From Alloalcanivorax mobilis (lineage in GTDB: Bacteria; Pseudomonadota; Gammaproteobacteria; Pseudomonadales; Alcanivoracaceae), in NCBI RefSeq assembly GCF_002864685.1, contig NZ_NMQZ01000035.1, positions 1 to 41,863 on the forward strand: a stretch of 41,863 nucleotides of DNA. The letters run 5' to 3'. The first letter of the stretch is position 1. Every line of letters starts with the position of its first letter. This document shows, piece after piece, positions 32,827-41,770 of this stretch. The notes beneath the pieces are model-generated. The model was not told the DNA's origin and ran no database searches. It saw only the letters and a program-made list of their open reading frames with translations. The position numbers and the translations under genes are program-made.

Positions 32827-32986
32827 CCCGTCACTCCTTTACCGTTTTAGGTGGCACCGACAAACGCCGATGCGGATCGGAAGCCGCGCTCCCAACGGGG
32901 AGTACGCGGCCCGGACGGGTACGGATGTATCAAAATGTAACCTTTTGTTGCCGGATCAGCCCGGCCGTGGCCCTGGCCGGCAAATA

Positions 32987-33017
32987 AGCGCTTTATTTTG
33001 GCGCCTCGGAATATAGA
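32987..33017 (+). promoter_or_regulatory. Sulfate promoter 2: AGCGCTTTATTT block and -10 before cysW
   Basis: AGCGCTTTATTT (32987-32998) is followed by TATAGA (33012-33017), and the cysW ATG is 71 nt from the motif start. The geometry is the same as at the sbp promoter. This gives the detached cysWA half its own likely promoter. It faces away from the propeller gene. Confidence 0.55.
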
Positions 33018-33057
33018 ATCGGGGCTCCTTACCGCAACCCCCGCTGGGAGCCGTTTC

Positions 33058-33888
33058 ATGCCCCGACACTGGCACCAATGGGCGCTGGTTATCGCCGCCT
33101 TCGCCGCGGTGACCCTGATGCTGGTGCTGCCGCTGGTTCTGATCTTCGCCCAGGCCTTTTCCCAGGGCGCCACCATGGTGCTGCGGAATCTGACCAGTGC
33201 CGACATGATCAGCGCCATCAAACTGACCCTGCTGGTGGCCCTGATCACGGTGCCGGTGAATCTGGTGTTCGGGGTGCTGCTGGCCTGGTGCGTCACCCGC
33301 TACGAGTTTCGCGGTCGCAAGCTGCTGATCACCCTGATCGACATTCCCTTCGCCATGTCGCCGGTGGTGGCGGGGCTGTGCTATCTGGTGGTGTACGGCA
33401 CCCAGGGCGTGGTCGGTCAATGGCTGGACGGCCTGGGCGTGCAGTTGATGTTCGCTCTGCCCGGCATCGTCATGGTGACGGTGTTCGTGACCTGCCCGTA
33501 CGTGGCGCGGGTGCTGATCCCGCTGATGGAATCCCAGGGCCAGGACGAAGAGGAAGCGGCGGTGCTGCTGGGGGCGTCCGGCTGGCAGACATTCTGGTAC
33601 GTGACCCTGCCGAAAATCCGCTGGGCGCTGCTCTACGGCGTGGTGTTGACCAACGCCCGGGCGGTGGGTGAGTTCGGCGCGGTGAGCGTGGTGTCCGGGC
33701 TGATCCGCGGCGATACCCTGACCCTGCCACTGCTGGTGCAAATGCTCAACGAGGACTACAACACCGTGGGCGCCTTCACCGCCGCCGGCCTGCTGGCCGC
33801 CATGGCGCTGCTGACCCTGCTTCTCAAGACCGTGCTGGAATGGCGTCAGCGCGGCAAACTGAACGTGGCCCAAGGGGAGACAGCGTGA
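33058..33888 (+). CDS. cysW: Sulfate/thiosulfate ABC transporter permease CysW
   Basis: CysW is the second channel subunit for sulfate uptake. The 276-residue protein has about six TM segments. Typical sequences are [55 protein letters not shown] and the EAA loop [24 protein letters not shown], then [18 protein letters not shown] lies about 8 nt before the ATG. It overlaps cysA by 4 nt (GTGA). It lies about 3.7 kb from cysT, its usual direct neighbour. Confidence 0.95.
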   Translation: MPRHWHQWALVIAAFAAVTLMLVLPLVLIFAQAFSQGATMVLRNLTSADMISAIKLTLLVALITVPVNLVFGVLLAWCVTRYEFRGRKLLITLIDIPFAMSPVVAGLCYLVVYGTQGVVGQWLDGLGVQLMFALPGIVMVTVFVTCPYVARVLIPLMESQGQDEEEAAVLLGASGWQTFWYVTLPKIRWALLYGVVLTNARAVGEFGAVSVVSGLIRGDTLTLPLLVQMLNEDYNTVGAFTAAGLLAAMALLTLLLKTVLEWRQRGKLNVAQGETA

Positions 33889-34979
33889 GCATCCGCGTCG
33901 ACGACATTCGCAAGACCTTCGGGGCCTTCACCGCCCTGGACGATATTTCCCTGAACGTGCCCCATGGCGAGCTGGTCGGCCTGTTGGGTCCGTCCGGTTC
34001 CGGCAAGACCACGCTGCTGCGCATCATCGCCGGCCTGGAAAAACCGGATCACGGCCAAGTGTTCTTCCAGGACCGCGACGTCACCACCCTGGATGTGCGC
34101 CGCCGCAAGGTCGGCTTCGTGTTCCAGCAGTACGCCCTGTTTCGCCACCTCACCGTGGCCGACAACGTCGCGTTCGGGCTGCGCATGCTGCCGCGCGGCG
34201 AGCGCCCCGGCCGTGATCGCATTCGCGCGCGCGTCAGGGAACTGCTGGAGCTGGTGCAAATGGACACCATGGCCGGGCGCTACCCGGCCCAGCTTTCCGG
34301 CGGCCAGAAGCAGCGCGTGGCGCTGGCCCGGGCGCTGGCCCTGGAGCCGGAAGTGCTGCTGCTGGACGAGCCGTTCGGCGCCCTCGACGCGAAAGTGCGC
34401 AAGGAGCTGCGGCGTTGGTTGCGGCACCTGCACGAGCAGATCTCGGTGACCAGCATCTTCGTGACCCACGATCAGGAAGAGGCGATGGAGGTGTCCGACC
34501 AGGTGGTGGTGATGAGCCAGGGCCACATCGAGCAGATCGGTACCCCGCTGCAGGTCTATGAGCAACCCGCCAGCCGCTTCGTGTTCGACTTTCTCGGCCA
34601 CATCAACGCCCTGGAAGGTCATTACGACGGCCAGACCTGGCGTGCCGGCGAGGCGTTTTTGCGTCTGGATACCGAGGGCGCCTGCCCCGACGGCGCCCTG
34701 ACCCTGTACCTGCGTCCCCACGAAGCAGCCCTGTCGAAAAGCCCCTCCGAGGTGGCCCGCCTGCCGGTCACCCTGGCCGGGCGCAGCGTGTTCGGCGGCA
34801 CCGTGACGGTGGAACTGGAGCCCGCGGAATGGGGCGAGGGGATGCTCGAAGTGGAACTGGACCGCGACAGTTGGCGCCAGCTCGACGCGCAACGCGACGA
34901 CACTCTCTATATATTGCCCCGGCTGCTGCAGACGGTCACCTGTGATGGCGAGCTGGGCCCCCGGGTGCGCCCGGCCTGA
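33885..34979 (+). CDS. cysA: Sulfate/thiosulfate import ATP-binding protein CysA
   Basis: CysA hydrolyses ATP to drive sulfate import through CysTW. The 364-residue protein has Walker [10 protein letters not shown], the Q-loop FVFQQYALF, the signature LSGGQ, Walker [13 protein letters not shown] and the H-loop [11 protein letters not shown]-terminal TOBE-like regulatory domain starts near residue 240. The GTG at 33885 overlaps the cysW stop and starts the typical [12 protein letters not shown]. This is the last gene of the split sulfate locus; ybeZ follows. Confidence 0.95.
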   Translation: MSIRVDDIRKTFGAFTALDDISLNVPHGELVGLLGPSGSGKTTLLRIIAGLEKPDHGQVFFQDRDVTTLDVRRRKVGFVFQQYALFRHLTVADNVAFGLRMLPRGERPGRDRIRARVRELLELVQMDTMAGRYPAQLSGGQKQRVALARALALEPEVLLLDEPFGALDAKVRKELRRWLRHLHEQISVTSIFVTHDQEEAMEVSDQVVVMSQGHIEQIGTPLQVYEQPASRFVFDFLGHINALEGHYDGQTWRAGEAFLRLDTEGACPDGALTLYLRPHEAALSKSPSEVARLPVTLAGRSVFGGTVTVELEPAEWGEGMLEVELDRDSWRQLDAQRDDTLYILPRLLQTVTCDGELGPRVRPA

Positions 34980-35065
34980 AGCCCGCCGGACGCCCCTTGC
35001 CAGCCCCCGGGGCAACGCTTTACAGTGCCGCCAATCGCGGCTTTCCCCGGGCCCGGCATCGGGGT

Positions 35066-36103
35066 ATGCTGCAAAAACCTCCTCAACCGCCCCCGGGGCC
35101 TCCCTTACCCAGTTTGGACACACCTACCGCTTCCCAGAAAGTCAGTCTCGAGCCCTATGATTCCAGGCGCCTGGCCAATCTTTGTGGCCGTCTGGATGAG
35201 CATATCAAGCAGATCGCCCAGCGCCTGAGCGTGGAAATTCGCAATCGCGGCAACCTGTTCCATCTCTCCGGCCGCTCCGACGCGGTGGAAGCCGCGTCCA
35301 CGGTGCTCAGCGAACTCTACGAGCAGACCGGCCAGGGCGACGAGATCACCCCGGAGATGGTGCACCTGCATCTGCAGCAATCCGATATCGCCGACAAGCT
35401 CGACAACACGGTGGCGTTCCCCAGCGACGAAGTGGTGATCCGCACCAAGCGCACGCGCGTAAAACCGCGCGGCGGCCATCAGCGCGAATACGTAAAGAGC
35501 ATTCGCCGTTTCGACATCAACTTCGGCATCGGCCCGGCCGGCACCGGCAAAACCTGGCTGGCGGTGGCGTGCGCCGTGGACGCCCTGGAAAAAGCCGAAG
35601 TGCAGCGTATTCTGCTGGTGCGCCCGGCGGTGGAAGCCGGCGAGAAACTGGGTTTTCTGCCCGGCGACCTGGCGGAAAAAATCGACCCCTACCTGCGCCC
35701 ACTCTACGACGCTCTTTACGAAATGCTCGGTTTCGAGACCGTCGCCAAACTGATGGAGCGCGTGGTGATCGAGGTGGCGCCGCTTGCCTATATGCGCGGC
35801 CGCACCCTGAACAACAGCTTCGTGATTCTCGATGAGGCGCAGAACACCACGCCGGAGCAGATGAAGATGTTCCTGACCCGCATCGGTTTTGGCTCCAAGG
35901 CGGTGATCACCGGCGACGTCACCCAGGTGGATCTGCCCCGCCATCAGGGCTCCGGGCTGGTGCACGCCCTGGAAGTGCTGGCCGGCGAAGAAAAAATCGG
36001 CGTCACCCGGTTCGACAGCCGCGACGTGGTCCGCCACCCGCTGGTACAACGCATAGTAGAGGCCTACGACCGATATGAGCGGGATACCGACACCCAACGT
36101 TGA
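35066..36103 (+). CDS. ybeZ: PhoH-like ATPase YbeZ
   Basis: YbeZ is a PhoH-family ATPase that works with the RNase YbeY in rRNA metabolism. The 345-residue protein has an N-terminal KH-like region ([26 protein letters not shown]). The PhoH domain has Walker A GPAGTGKT (near 154-161), [17 protein letters not shown], Walker [11 protein letters not shown] (near 249-258) and [10 protein letters not shown]. The ATG at 35066 was chosen; another ATG at 34997 would add an unlikely Pro/Arg-rich leader. It overlaps ybeY by 29 nt. Confidence 0.93.
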   Translation: MLQKPPQPPPGPPLPSLDTPTASQKVSLEPYDSRRLANLCGRLDEHIKQIAQRLSVEIRNRGNLFHLSGRSDAVEAASTVLSELYEQTGQGDEITPEMVHLHLQQSDIADKLDNTVAFPSDEVVIRTKRTRVKPRGGHQREYVKSIRRFDINFGIGPAGTGKTWLAVACAVDALEKAEVQRILLVRPAVEAGEKLGFLPGDLAEKIDPYLRPLYDALYEMLGFETVAKLMERVVIEVAPLAYMRGRTLNNSFVILDEAQNTTPEQMKMFLTRIGFGSKAVITGDVTQVDLPRHQGSGLVHALEVLAGEEKIGVTRFDSRDVVRHPLVQRIVEAYDRYERDTDTQR

Positions 36104-36581
36104 CGTTCAGTGGGCCACCGACGCCCCGGACGCCCCCGACGAAAGCGACTTGTGCCACTGGGCCCGCACCGCCGCCGAAGTGGCCGGTGGCGTGGTCGGC
36201 GAAATTACCCTGAGAATCGTCGATGACGAGGAAATCCAGGCGCTCAATCACCAGTATCGCGGCAAGGACAAACCCACCAACGTGCTCTCGTTCCCCTTCG
36301 ATATGCCCGAAGGGCTGCCCCAGGACGCCATCGCTCCCTTGCTGGGCGACATCGTCATCAGCGCGCCGGTGGTGCGCCGCGAGGCCAGCGAACAGAACAA
36401 GAGTCTGAACGCCCACTGGGCGCACATGGTGACCCATGGTGTCCTGCATCTGCTGGGCTACGATCACATCGAAGACGACGACGCGGCGTTGATGGAATCG
36501 CTGGAAATCCGCGCGCTCGCGGAACACGGCTACGCCGACCCCTATGACCTTTCACCCTCGAGCACGGAGCTTGATCTCTAA
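36075..36581 (+). CDS. ybeY: Endoribonuclease YbeY
   Basis: YbeY is a zinc-dependent RNase needed for 16S rRNA 3'-end maturation and ribosome quality control. The 168-residue protein has the metal motif H3xH5xH: H121, H125 and H131 in [12 protein letters not shown]. The family segments [30 protein letters not shown] and [12 protein letters not shown] are also present. The gene overlaps ybeZ by 29 nt and its stop overlaps the corC start (TAATG), as in the standard ybeZ-ybeY-ybeX operon. Confidence 0.96.
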   Translation: MSGIPTPNVDVQWATDAPDAPDESDLCHWARTAAEVAGGVVGEITLRIVDDEEIQALNHQYRGKDKPTNVLSFPFDMPEGLPQDAIAPLLGDIVISAPVVRREASEQNKSLNAHWAHMVTHGVLHLLGYDHIEDDDAALMESLEIRALAEHGYADPYDLSPSSTELDL

Positions 36582-37453
36582 TGTCGGACGATTTTTCCGA
36601 TAGCGGTACCAGCCGAAGTTGGCTGGAGCGCGTCGGCCAGTTTTTCTCCTCCACCCCCGCCACCCGGGAAGAGCTGCTGGAACTGATGCGCTCCATGCGC
36701 GATAGCGATGTCATCGACGGCGACACCCTGGGCATTATCGAAGGCGCTGTTGGCGTTAGCGAAATGCAGGTTCGCGAAATTCTTATTCCCCGCTCGCAAA
36801 TGGTCAGCATCCGCGCCAGCAGCGACCCGCGTGACTTTCTGCCCACCATTATCGAATGCGCCCACAGCCGCTTCCCGGTGCTCGGCGACGACCCGGACGA
36901 AGTGATTGGCATTCTGCTCGCCAAGGACCTGCTGCCACTGATTCTGGAGCCGGCGCGCATGGAGCGCTTCGCGATCAAGGACCATGTGCGCTCGGCGATG
37001 GTGGTGCCGGAATCGAAACGGCTGGATTCACTGCTGCGTGAATTCCGCATCACCAAGAATCACATGGCGCTGGTGGTCAACGAGTACGGCGGCATCGCCG
37101 GCCTGGTGACCATTGAAGACGTGCTGGAACAGATCGTCGGCGAAATCGAAGACGAGCACGACATCGAAGACGACGACTACCTGATCAAGGATCTGGAAAG
37201 CGGCGATTACACGGTCAAAGCGCTGACGCCCATCGACGAGTTCAACGAACACTTTAAAACCGGGTTCAGTGACGAAGAGTTCGACACCATTGGCGGGCTG
37301 GTGATGCAAAAATTCGGGCGCCTGCCCGACCGCGACGAATCGGTGCTCCTGGGCCGCTTCCAGTTCACCGTGCTCAGTGCCGACGGCCGTACCATCCGAT
37401 TGCTGCGGGTGACGCCCCGGGAAAGCGTTGATGACGTTGTGACGGACGACTGA
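36581..37453 (+). CDS. ybeX: CorC/YbeX family CBS-domain protein
   Basis: The 290-residue protein is annotated in relatives as magnesium/cobalt efflux protein CorC, while recent naming favours YbeX. The layout is a short N-terminal region, two CBS domains (about 68-190; IPRSQMVSIRASSD and LVVNEYGGIAGLVTIEDVLEQIVGEIEDE), then a CorC_HlyC domain (about 205-288; IDEFNEHFKTGF). No TM is present. The gene lnt, which often follows, is absent; a convergent porin gene ends 31 nt beyond. Confidence 0.94.
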   Translation: MSDDFSDSGTSRSWLERVGQFFSSTPATREELLELMRSMRDSDVIDGDTLGIIEGAVGVSEMQVREILIPRSQMVSIRASSDPRDFLPTIIECAHSRFPVLGDDPDEVIGILLAKDLLPLILEPARMERFAIKDHVRSAMVVPESKRLDSLLREFRITKNHMALVVNEYGGIAGLVTIEDVLEQIVGEIEDEHDIEDDDYLIKDLESGDYTVKALTPIDEFNEHFKTGFSDEEFDTIGGLVMQKFGRLPDRDESVLLGRFQFTVLSADGRTIRLLRVTPRESVDDVVTDD

Positions 37454-37484
37454 CGCACCGCCACAACGCCCGGCCTCGCTCCGA

Positions 37485-38576
37485 TCAGAACTTAAAGGCC
37501 ATCCCCAACGACAGCGCCCGTGGGTCACCACCGGCCACGGTGTTGATGCGATCACCATGGGCGTAATCGGCGGTGCGATACTGCCCCTGCCCCTGGTTCA
37601 CGGTGGTGGTGGCGGCGGCGTACAGATCCAACGCCGGCGCCGCGTGCCAGGTCCCGACCAGGCTGTATTGGTCGGCCTCGTCATCGCCAGCGTCGGATTC
37701 ATCGGCGTGCAGCCACTGAGCACCGAGTGTGAAATCGCGGCGCAGATCCCAGGTCACGAAGCCGCCCCAGGCATCGCGCTTCAGATAGGCCACCTCATCG
37801 GCCTCAAGGCGGTCGAAGATGGCGCCCACGGTGACCGCTCCAAAGCGATAATTCAGGCCTCCATTCAGGCCACTCACATCACCGCCGGCATACAACTCCG
37901 ACCAATCGGCGTAGGCCACACTGGCCACCAGACCGCTCTGACGCCAGATCGCCGCGCCGCTCCACATCTTGCTGTCGTTGTCGTCGGTCACGCCGTCGGT
38001 GTCCTGCTGGCCGGCGCCGTACTGCAGGGCCAGCTGCAGCCGCTTGTCGAGGAACTTGCGGTCCCAGCGAATCGAGTTCTCCGCGCGCAGGCTGAGGCGC
38101 GGGTTGCCGCCACCGCCTCGCCCGATGATCGCCTGCGGATCGGCCACCGTGGTGGTAAAGCGCGTCATGCGGATACCGTTGCGCTTATAAGGCGTATCCA
38201 TGATACCGAAACGGATCAGACCCGCCGGGGTATCAAAACCGGCGAAGGTGTCCCGGTTACCGATGCCGCGATCGCGGGGGGAATCCGGGTCGATGTTCTG
38301 TTCCACCTGCCACACCAGGCCGTAACGGTCATCCATCGTGTAGCGCCCGCGCAGGCCCAGCACCGAAGTGTTGGTGGACAAGCCGTGGCCGCCGTCCACC
38401 AGACCCAGGGAAGGATCTTCAGGCGTATTTCCCAGGTCGGAATCGGCGTAATCCACGGACAAACGCAGGGCGCCGTAGATCTCCAGCTTTTCGTCAGCCA
38501 GCGGAATGGCCCCGGCCAGGGCGGGCATCAAGCCGACAAGCAGTACCGGCAACGCCGGGGCGATTTTTGTTTTCAT
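37485..38576 (-). CDS. Gram-negative general porin
   Basis: The 363-residue outer-membrane protein has a signal peptide (cleavage near AGA, residue 23) and a 16-strand-type porin sequence. Typical segments are EKLEIYGALRLSVDYAD, LGLRGRYTMDDRYGLVWQVEQNI, AGFDTPAGLIRFGIMDTPYKR, and a C-terminal strand ending in phenylalanine (LSLGMAFKF). The substrate is unknown. GGAG lies upstream of the ATG at 38576. It is downstream of, and co-directional with, the acyl-CoA dehydrogenase and ligase genes, with a 185-nt gap. A link to uptake of their substrate is only an inference. Confidence 0.9.
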   Translation of the reverse strand: MKTKIAPALPVLLVGLMPALAGAIPLADEKLEIYGALRLSVDYADSDLGNTPEDPSLGLVDGGHGLSTNTSVLGLRGRYTMDDRYGLVWQVEQNIDPDSPRDRGIGNRDTFAGFDTPAGLIRFGIMDTPYKRNGIRMTRFTTTVADPQAIIGRGGGGNPRLSLRAENSIRWDRKFLDKRLQLALQYGAGQQDTDGVTDDNDSKMWSGAAIWRQSGLVASVAYADWSELYAGGDVSGLNGGLNYRFGAVTVGAIFDRLEADEVAYLKRDAWGGFVTWDLRRDFTLGAQWLHADESDAGDDEADQYSLVGTWHAAPALDLYAAATTTVNQGQGQYRTADYAHGDRINTVAGGDPRALSLGMAFKF

Positions 38577-38761
38577 GTGCAACTCCAGATTTTTCACGTT
38601 CTTGGTTTTATGAACACAACTTGCCCGGGGCGGCGTCTGACGACGTCGCACGGAAAGCGGTTCGAGGTGACGAAGGGCGGCTTGACGGCGCCGCCGGGCC
38701 GATTCACAGATTCAGTTCGGCGAGAAGATTCCCGGTGCGCCGACTCGGGGCCAGCGGGCGT

Positions 38762-39955
38762 TCATGCCTGCGAACCCTCAGCGGTGTAACCCTTCAGATA
38801 GCCCTTGGCGATGGTATTGCGCTGAATCTCACTGGTGCCGGTGACGATCCGGTACATGCGCAGCATGCGGAACACCCACTCAACGGTGGCGCCCTGCATC
38901 AGACCGACGCCGCCGTGCACCTGGATTGCCCGATCGGCGATGTTGAACGCCTTTTCCGAGCAAAACAGCTTGCTCATCGCCGAGGCTTCGCGGGTGTCCT
39001 GGCCGGCGTCGATGCGCCTGGCCACATCCAGCATCATTGAACGCGCCGCGTGCAGATCGGTGGCCATGTCGGCGAGCATGTGCTGGATCGCCTGGAAGCC
39101 GGCGATCGGCTGTCCGAATTGTTGACGCCGGGTGGCGTAACGGGCGGCCGCGTCCAGTGACTGCATCGCCAGGCCGGTCATGGTCGGGCAGTGCAACAAA
39201 CGATTGACGGTGATCCGCGACATACCCAAACGGAACCCCTGGCCTTCTTCGCCGAGCACCTGGGTGGCCGGAATGCGCACGTCCTCGAGGCGGATATCCG
39301 CGTGCACGTTCTTTCCGGAAATCGGTGTGTAATCCGCGCTTACGGTGACGCCCGGCCGATCGAAATCGACCAGAAACGCGGTCACCCCACGGGGCCCGGC
39401 GTCGGGGTCGGTGACCGCCATCAGAATCGCGAAATCCGCGTAAGGCGCACCGGAAATAAACCGCTTGAGGCCATTGAGCACATAGTGATCGCCATCGCGC
39501 ACCGCGCGGGTGGTGAGGCGGCTGGCGTCGGACCCCGCCTCCGGTTCGGTGAGCGCGAAGCAGACGGTGCGTTCGGCGCGCACCACCGGCATCAGATGAC
39601 TTTTCATCTGACCTTCGGTGGCGATATGAAACAGATGCCCGACCCGACCCGGGCCGCCGAGCTCACCAAGCACATGCGCGGACAGCTTCGCCCCGGACGC
39701 GGTGACGTCTTCCTTGAGCAGGCACTGGTCGTACACGCTCAGGCCACGGCCGCCCAACTGTTCAGGCAGTTGAGCACCGTACAACCCGGCCTCCCGGGAC
39801 GCCTTCCAGACCTGACGGAGCAGATCCATGGACGGCTCACTCTCAAAGCCGATCTGGTGCTCAGCTTCCAATGGCTTGAGATAGCTTTCGATGAAATCGC
39901 GGGCTTCGGCACGCACGCGTTCGCCGTTTTCGCTGGCGCTAAAGTGTTCGAACAT
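38762..39955 (-). CDS. Acyl-CoA dehydrogenase family protein
   Basis: The 397-residue flavoprotein fits the family that makes 2,3-enoyl-CoA using FAD. Signatures are CFALTEPEAGSDAS (flavin-binding), FGQPIAGFQAIQHMLADM and QVHGGVGLMQGATVEW. The usual catalytic Glu in the YEGTSEIQ motif is replaced: the text reads RIVTGTSEIQR, with T372 there. The alternative Glu used by isovaleryl-CoA dehydrogenase aligns with N251. The substrate or chemistry may thus differ from standard beta-oxidation. It lies 49 nt after the ligase gene, in one operon. Confidence 0.92.
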   Translation of the reverse strand: MFEHFSASENGERVRAEARDFIESYLKPLEAEHQIGFESEPSMDLLRQVWKASREAGLYGAQLPEQLGGRGLSVYDQCLLKEDVTASGAKLSAHVLGELGGPGRVGHLFHIATEGQMKSHLMPVVRAERTVCFALTEPEAGSDASRLTTRAVRDGDHYVLNGLKRFISGAPYADFAILMAVTDPDAGPRGVTAFLVDFDRPGVTVSADYTPISGKNVHADIRLEDVRIPATQVLGEEGQGFRLGMSRITVNRLLHCPTMTGLAMQSLDAAARYATRRQQFGQPIAGFQAIQHMLADMATDLHAARSMMLDVARRIDAGQDTREASAMSKLFCSEKAFNIADRAIQVHGGVGLMQGATVEWVFRMLRMYRIVTGTSEIQRNTIAKGYLKGYTAEGSQA

Positions 39956-40004
39956 GGTCGCTTCTCCTTTCTTGTTCGGTTTCCGCTAGCGTCTGGCTGA
40001 CCAT

Positions 40005-41558
40005 TCAGCCCACTTGCCGGTCCTGCCCTTTCCAAAAGGTGTCACGCACCAACCGCCGGGCCACCTTACCGTTGGGGTTCTTGGGCAGCTCTTCGACGAA
40101 GCGGATATGGCGCGGCTTCTTAAAGCCGGCGAGATGCTGAGCGCAGTAGTCGATCAATGCGGGTTCGGTGATTGACTGATCCGGCCGGCACACCACGAAC
40201 GCAATGATCTTTTCGCCCCATTCCTGATCCGGCGCGCCCACCACGCAGCACTCAGCCACGCTTTCGTGTTGGTAAAGCACCTTCTCGATCTCAGCGGGGT
40301 AAATGTTGAAACCACCGGAAATGATCATGTCTTTCTTGCGATCAATGATGAAAAAGAAGCCTTCTTCGTCCTGCCGCGCCACGTCGCCAGTGTGATACCA
40401 GCCGTTACTGATCACCTCGGCGGTCAGATCGGGGGCGCCCCAATAGCCCTGCATCACATCCGGACCGCGCACCAGGATCTCGCCGGCTTCGCCGGTGGCC
40501 ACCGGGTTGCCGTCGTCGTCGGCGACAATCACTTCGGACTCTCCGTAGGGACGCCCACAGGAAGCGAGCAGCTCGGGCTTATCCCCCTTCAGAGCACGCA
40601 AATGGTCCTCGAGGGTGAGAATGGAAATCGTCGATGTGGTCTCGCCAGCACCATAGCCCTGGGTAAAAATCGGCCCGAACACATCCATCGCCTCACGCAG
40701 GCGCGGCGGCGCCATCGGCGCGGCGCCATAGGTGATGCGGCTGAGGCTGGAAAGGTCGTATTTGTCGGTCAGGCCGCTGTCCAACAACCGATAGAGCATG
40801 GTCGGCACGGCGAAAAAGCGAGTCAGCTTTTCGCGCTCCACGGTGGCGAACAGGGATTCGATGTCGAAGCGGTCGATCAGGTAGTTGCAGCCGCCGGTGG
40901 CCAGCGTCGGCATGATCTGCATGCCGCTCGCATGGGTGACCGGCCCGACATGGCCCACGCATTCGTTACGGCTGAAACGCCCTTCCGGCAGCATCAGGGA
41001 TTTGCGCACCAACGCCATGCGGTTACCGAACGTCTGCACAGCTGCCTTCAAACGGCCAGACGAGCCCGAGGTGTAATGCAGCACCGCCGGGGCATCGTCC
41101 GCCACGGCCACGTCCGGTCCTTGAAGCGCGCCCTTGGCCAGCAGATTCTCGTAGCCGCGGTCGCTGTCCTCGCCGATCACCACGATGTGCTCCACTTCGG
41201 GCAGATCCACGCTTTGATCCAGCACCGCCGGGGCGTGCTCCGGACCCACCACCAGCACGCGCGCACGCGCGTCCGCCAGCACGTGCAACGCTTCCTCCAG
41301 AGACAGCCGCGCATTCAGAGGCGCTTTCACCAGGCCCGCCTTGTAAAGCGCCACTTCCACTTCCACCAGTTCACTGCGATTGAGCGAGTACATCGCAACC
41401 CGATCACCGGCATCCAGCCCCAGACCGAGCAAAGCGTTGGCCAGGCGGTTGGAGCGTTCATCAAGCTGGCGGTAGCTGACCCGCCGACGAGCGTCGGCGG
41501 CGGCGATCGCATCAGGCCAATAGCAGGCACTGCGACTCACGAGACGACCAAGATTCAC
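40005..41558 (-). CDS. AMP-forming acyl-CoA ligase (FadD-like)
   Basis: The 517-residue ANL-family enzyme activates a carboxylic acid to its acyl-CoA through an acyl-AMP. The P-loop is YTSGSSGRLKAA (one substitution-rich version of TSGTTGxPK). Other motifs are QGYGAGETT, WYHTGDVA, IDRKKDMIISGGFNIYP and the catalytic Lys in PKNPNGKVARR. The GTG at 41558 was chosen because GAGGAG lies 6 nt before it and the protein then opens NLGRLVSRSA, as in relatives. ATG codons at 41603 and 41657 lack a Shine-Dalgarno. The acid is probably a fatty or cyclic acid, feeding the dehydrogenase. Confidence 0.9.
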   Translation of the reverse strand: MNLGRLVSRSACYWPDAIAAADARRRVSYRQLDERSNRLANALLGLGLDAGDRVAMYSLNRSELVEVEVALYKAGLVKAPLNARLSLEEALHVLADARARVLVVGPEHAPAVLDQSVDLPEVEHIVVIGEDSDRGYENLLAKGALQGPDVAVADDAPAVLHYTSGSSGRLKAAVQTFGNRMALVRKSLMLPEGRFSRNECVGHVGPVTHASGMQIMPTLATGGCNYLIDRFDIESLFATVEREKLTRFFAVPTMLYRLLDSGLTDKYDLSSLSRITYGAAPMAPPRLREAMDVFGPIFTQGYGAGETTSTISILTLEDHLRALKGDKPELLASCGRPYGESEVIVADDDGNPVATGEAGEILVRGPDVMQGYWGAPDLTAEVISNGWYHTGDVARQDEEGFFFIIDRKKDMIISGGFNIYPAEIEKVLYQHESVAECCVVGAPDQEWGEKIIAFVVCRPDQSITEPALIDYCAQHLAGFKKPRHIRFVEELPKNPNGKVARRLVRDTFWKGQDRQVG

Positions 41559-41670
41559 TGCATTCTCCTCGCTCTCTTTTCTTAAAATAAGGTCGCCGAA
41601 CATCGCGGACACACCCGCGCGCGGCTTCGATAGAGAACGAAAGGATGGGCAAGACAAGAGCCATTGAAAA

Positions 41671-41697
41671 ATATTATTTTATGATTTTTGATATCAA
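41671..41697 (-). promoter_or_regulatory. Candidate promoter and TTGATATCAA palindrome for the ligase operon
   Basis: On the minus strand TTGATA (41697-41692) is followed 15 nt later by TAATAT (41676-41671). The -35 overlaps a perfect 10-bp palindrome, TTGATATCAA (41688-41697), which may be an operator. The spacing is 2 bp shorter than ideal. An alternative -10, ATATTT, gives 17 bp. Confidence 0.4.
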
Positions 41698-41742
41698 TGT
41701 TTTTTATGTTTGAACTGAATTGTGCGCCTTCAGACCGACCAA

Positions 41743-41770
41743 GCGTGCTGCGTGTTGCGTGTTGCGTGCA
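41743..41770. repeat. 7-bp tandem array (locus G)
   Basis: Four heptamers: GCGTGCT, GCGTGTT, GCGTGTT, GCGTGCA. The unit is the same as at locus F (23781-23815). Any inverse arm would lie outside the window. Confidence 0.8.

Noticed and set aside
30796-32850. Plus-strand frame of 684 codons opposite the propeller lipoprotein
   Set aside because: The minus strand has a lipobox, a Shine-Dalgarno and an internal duplication. The plus-strand translation is Gly/His/Val-rich and only mirrors the Asp-rich repeats.
32920-32960. ECF-type autoregulatory promoter upstream of the propeller gene
   Set aside because: AAGGTTACATTTTGATAC is suggestive on the minus strand, but I could not match a known -35/-10 pair with proper spacing, so I do not call it.
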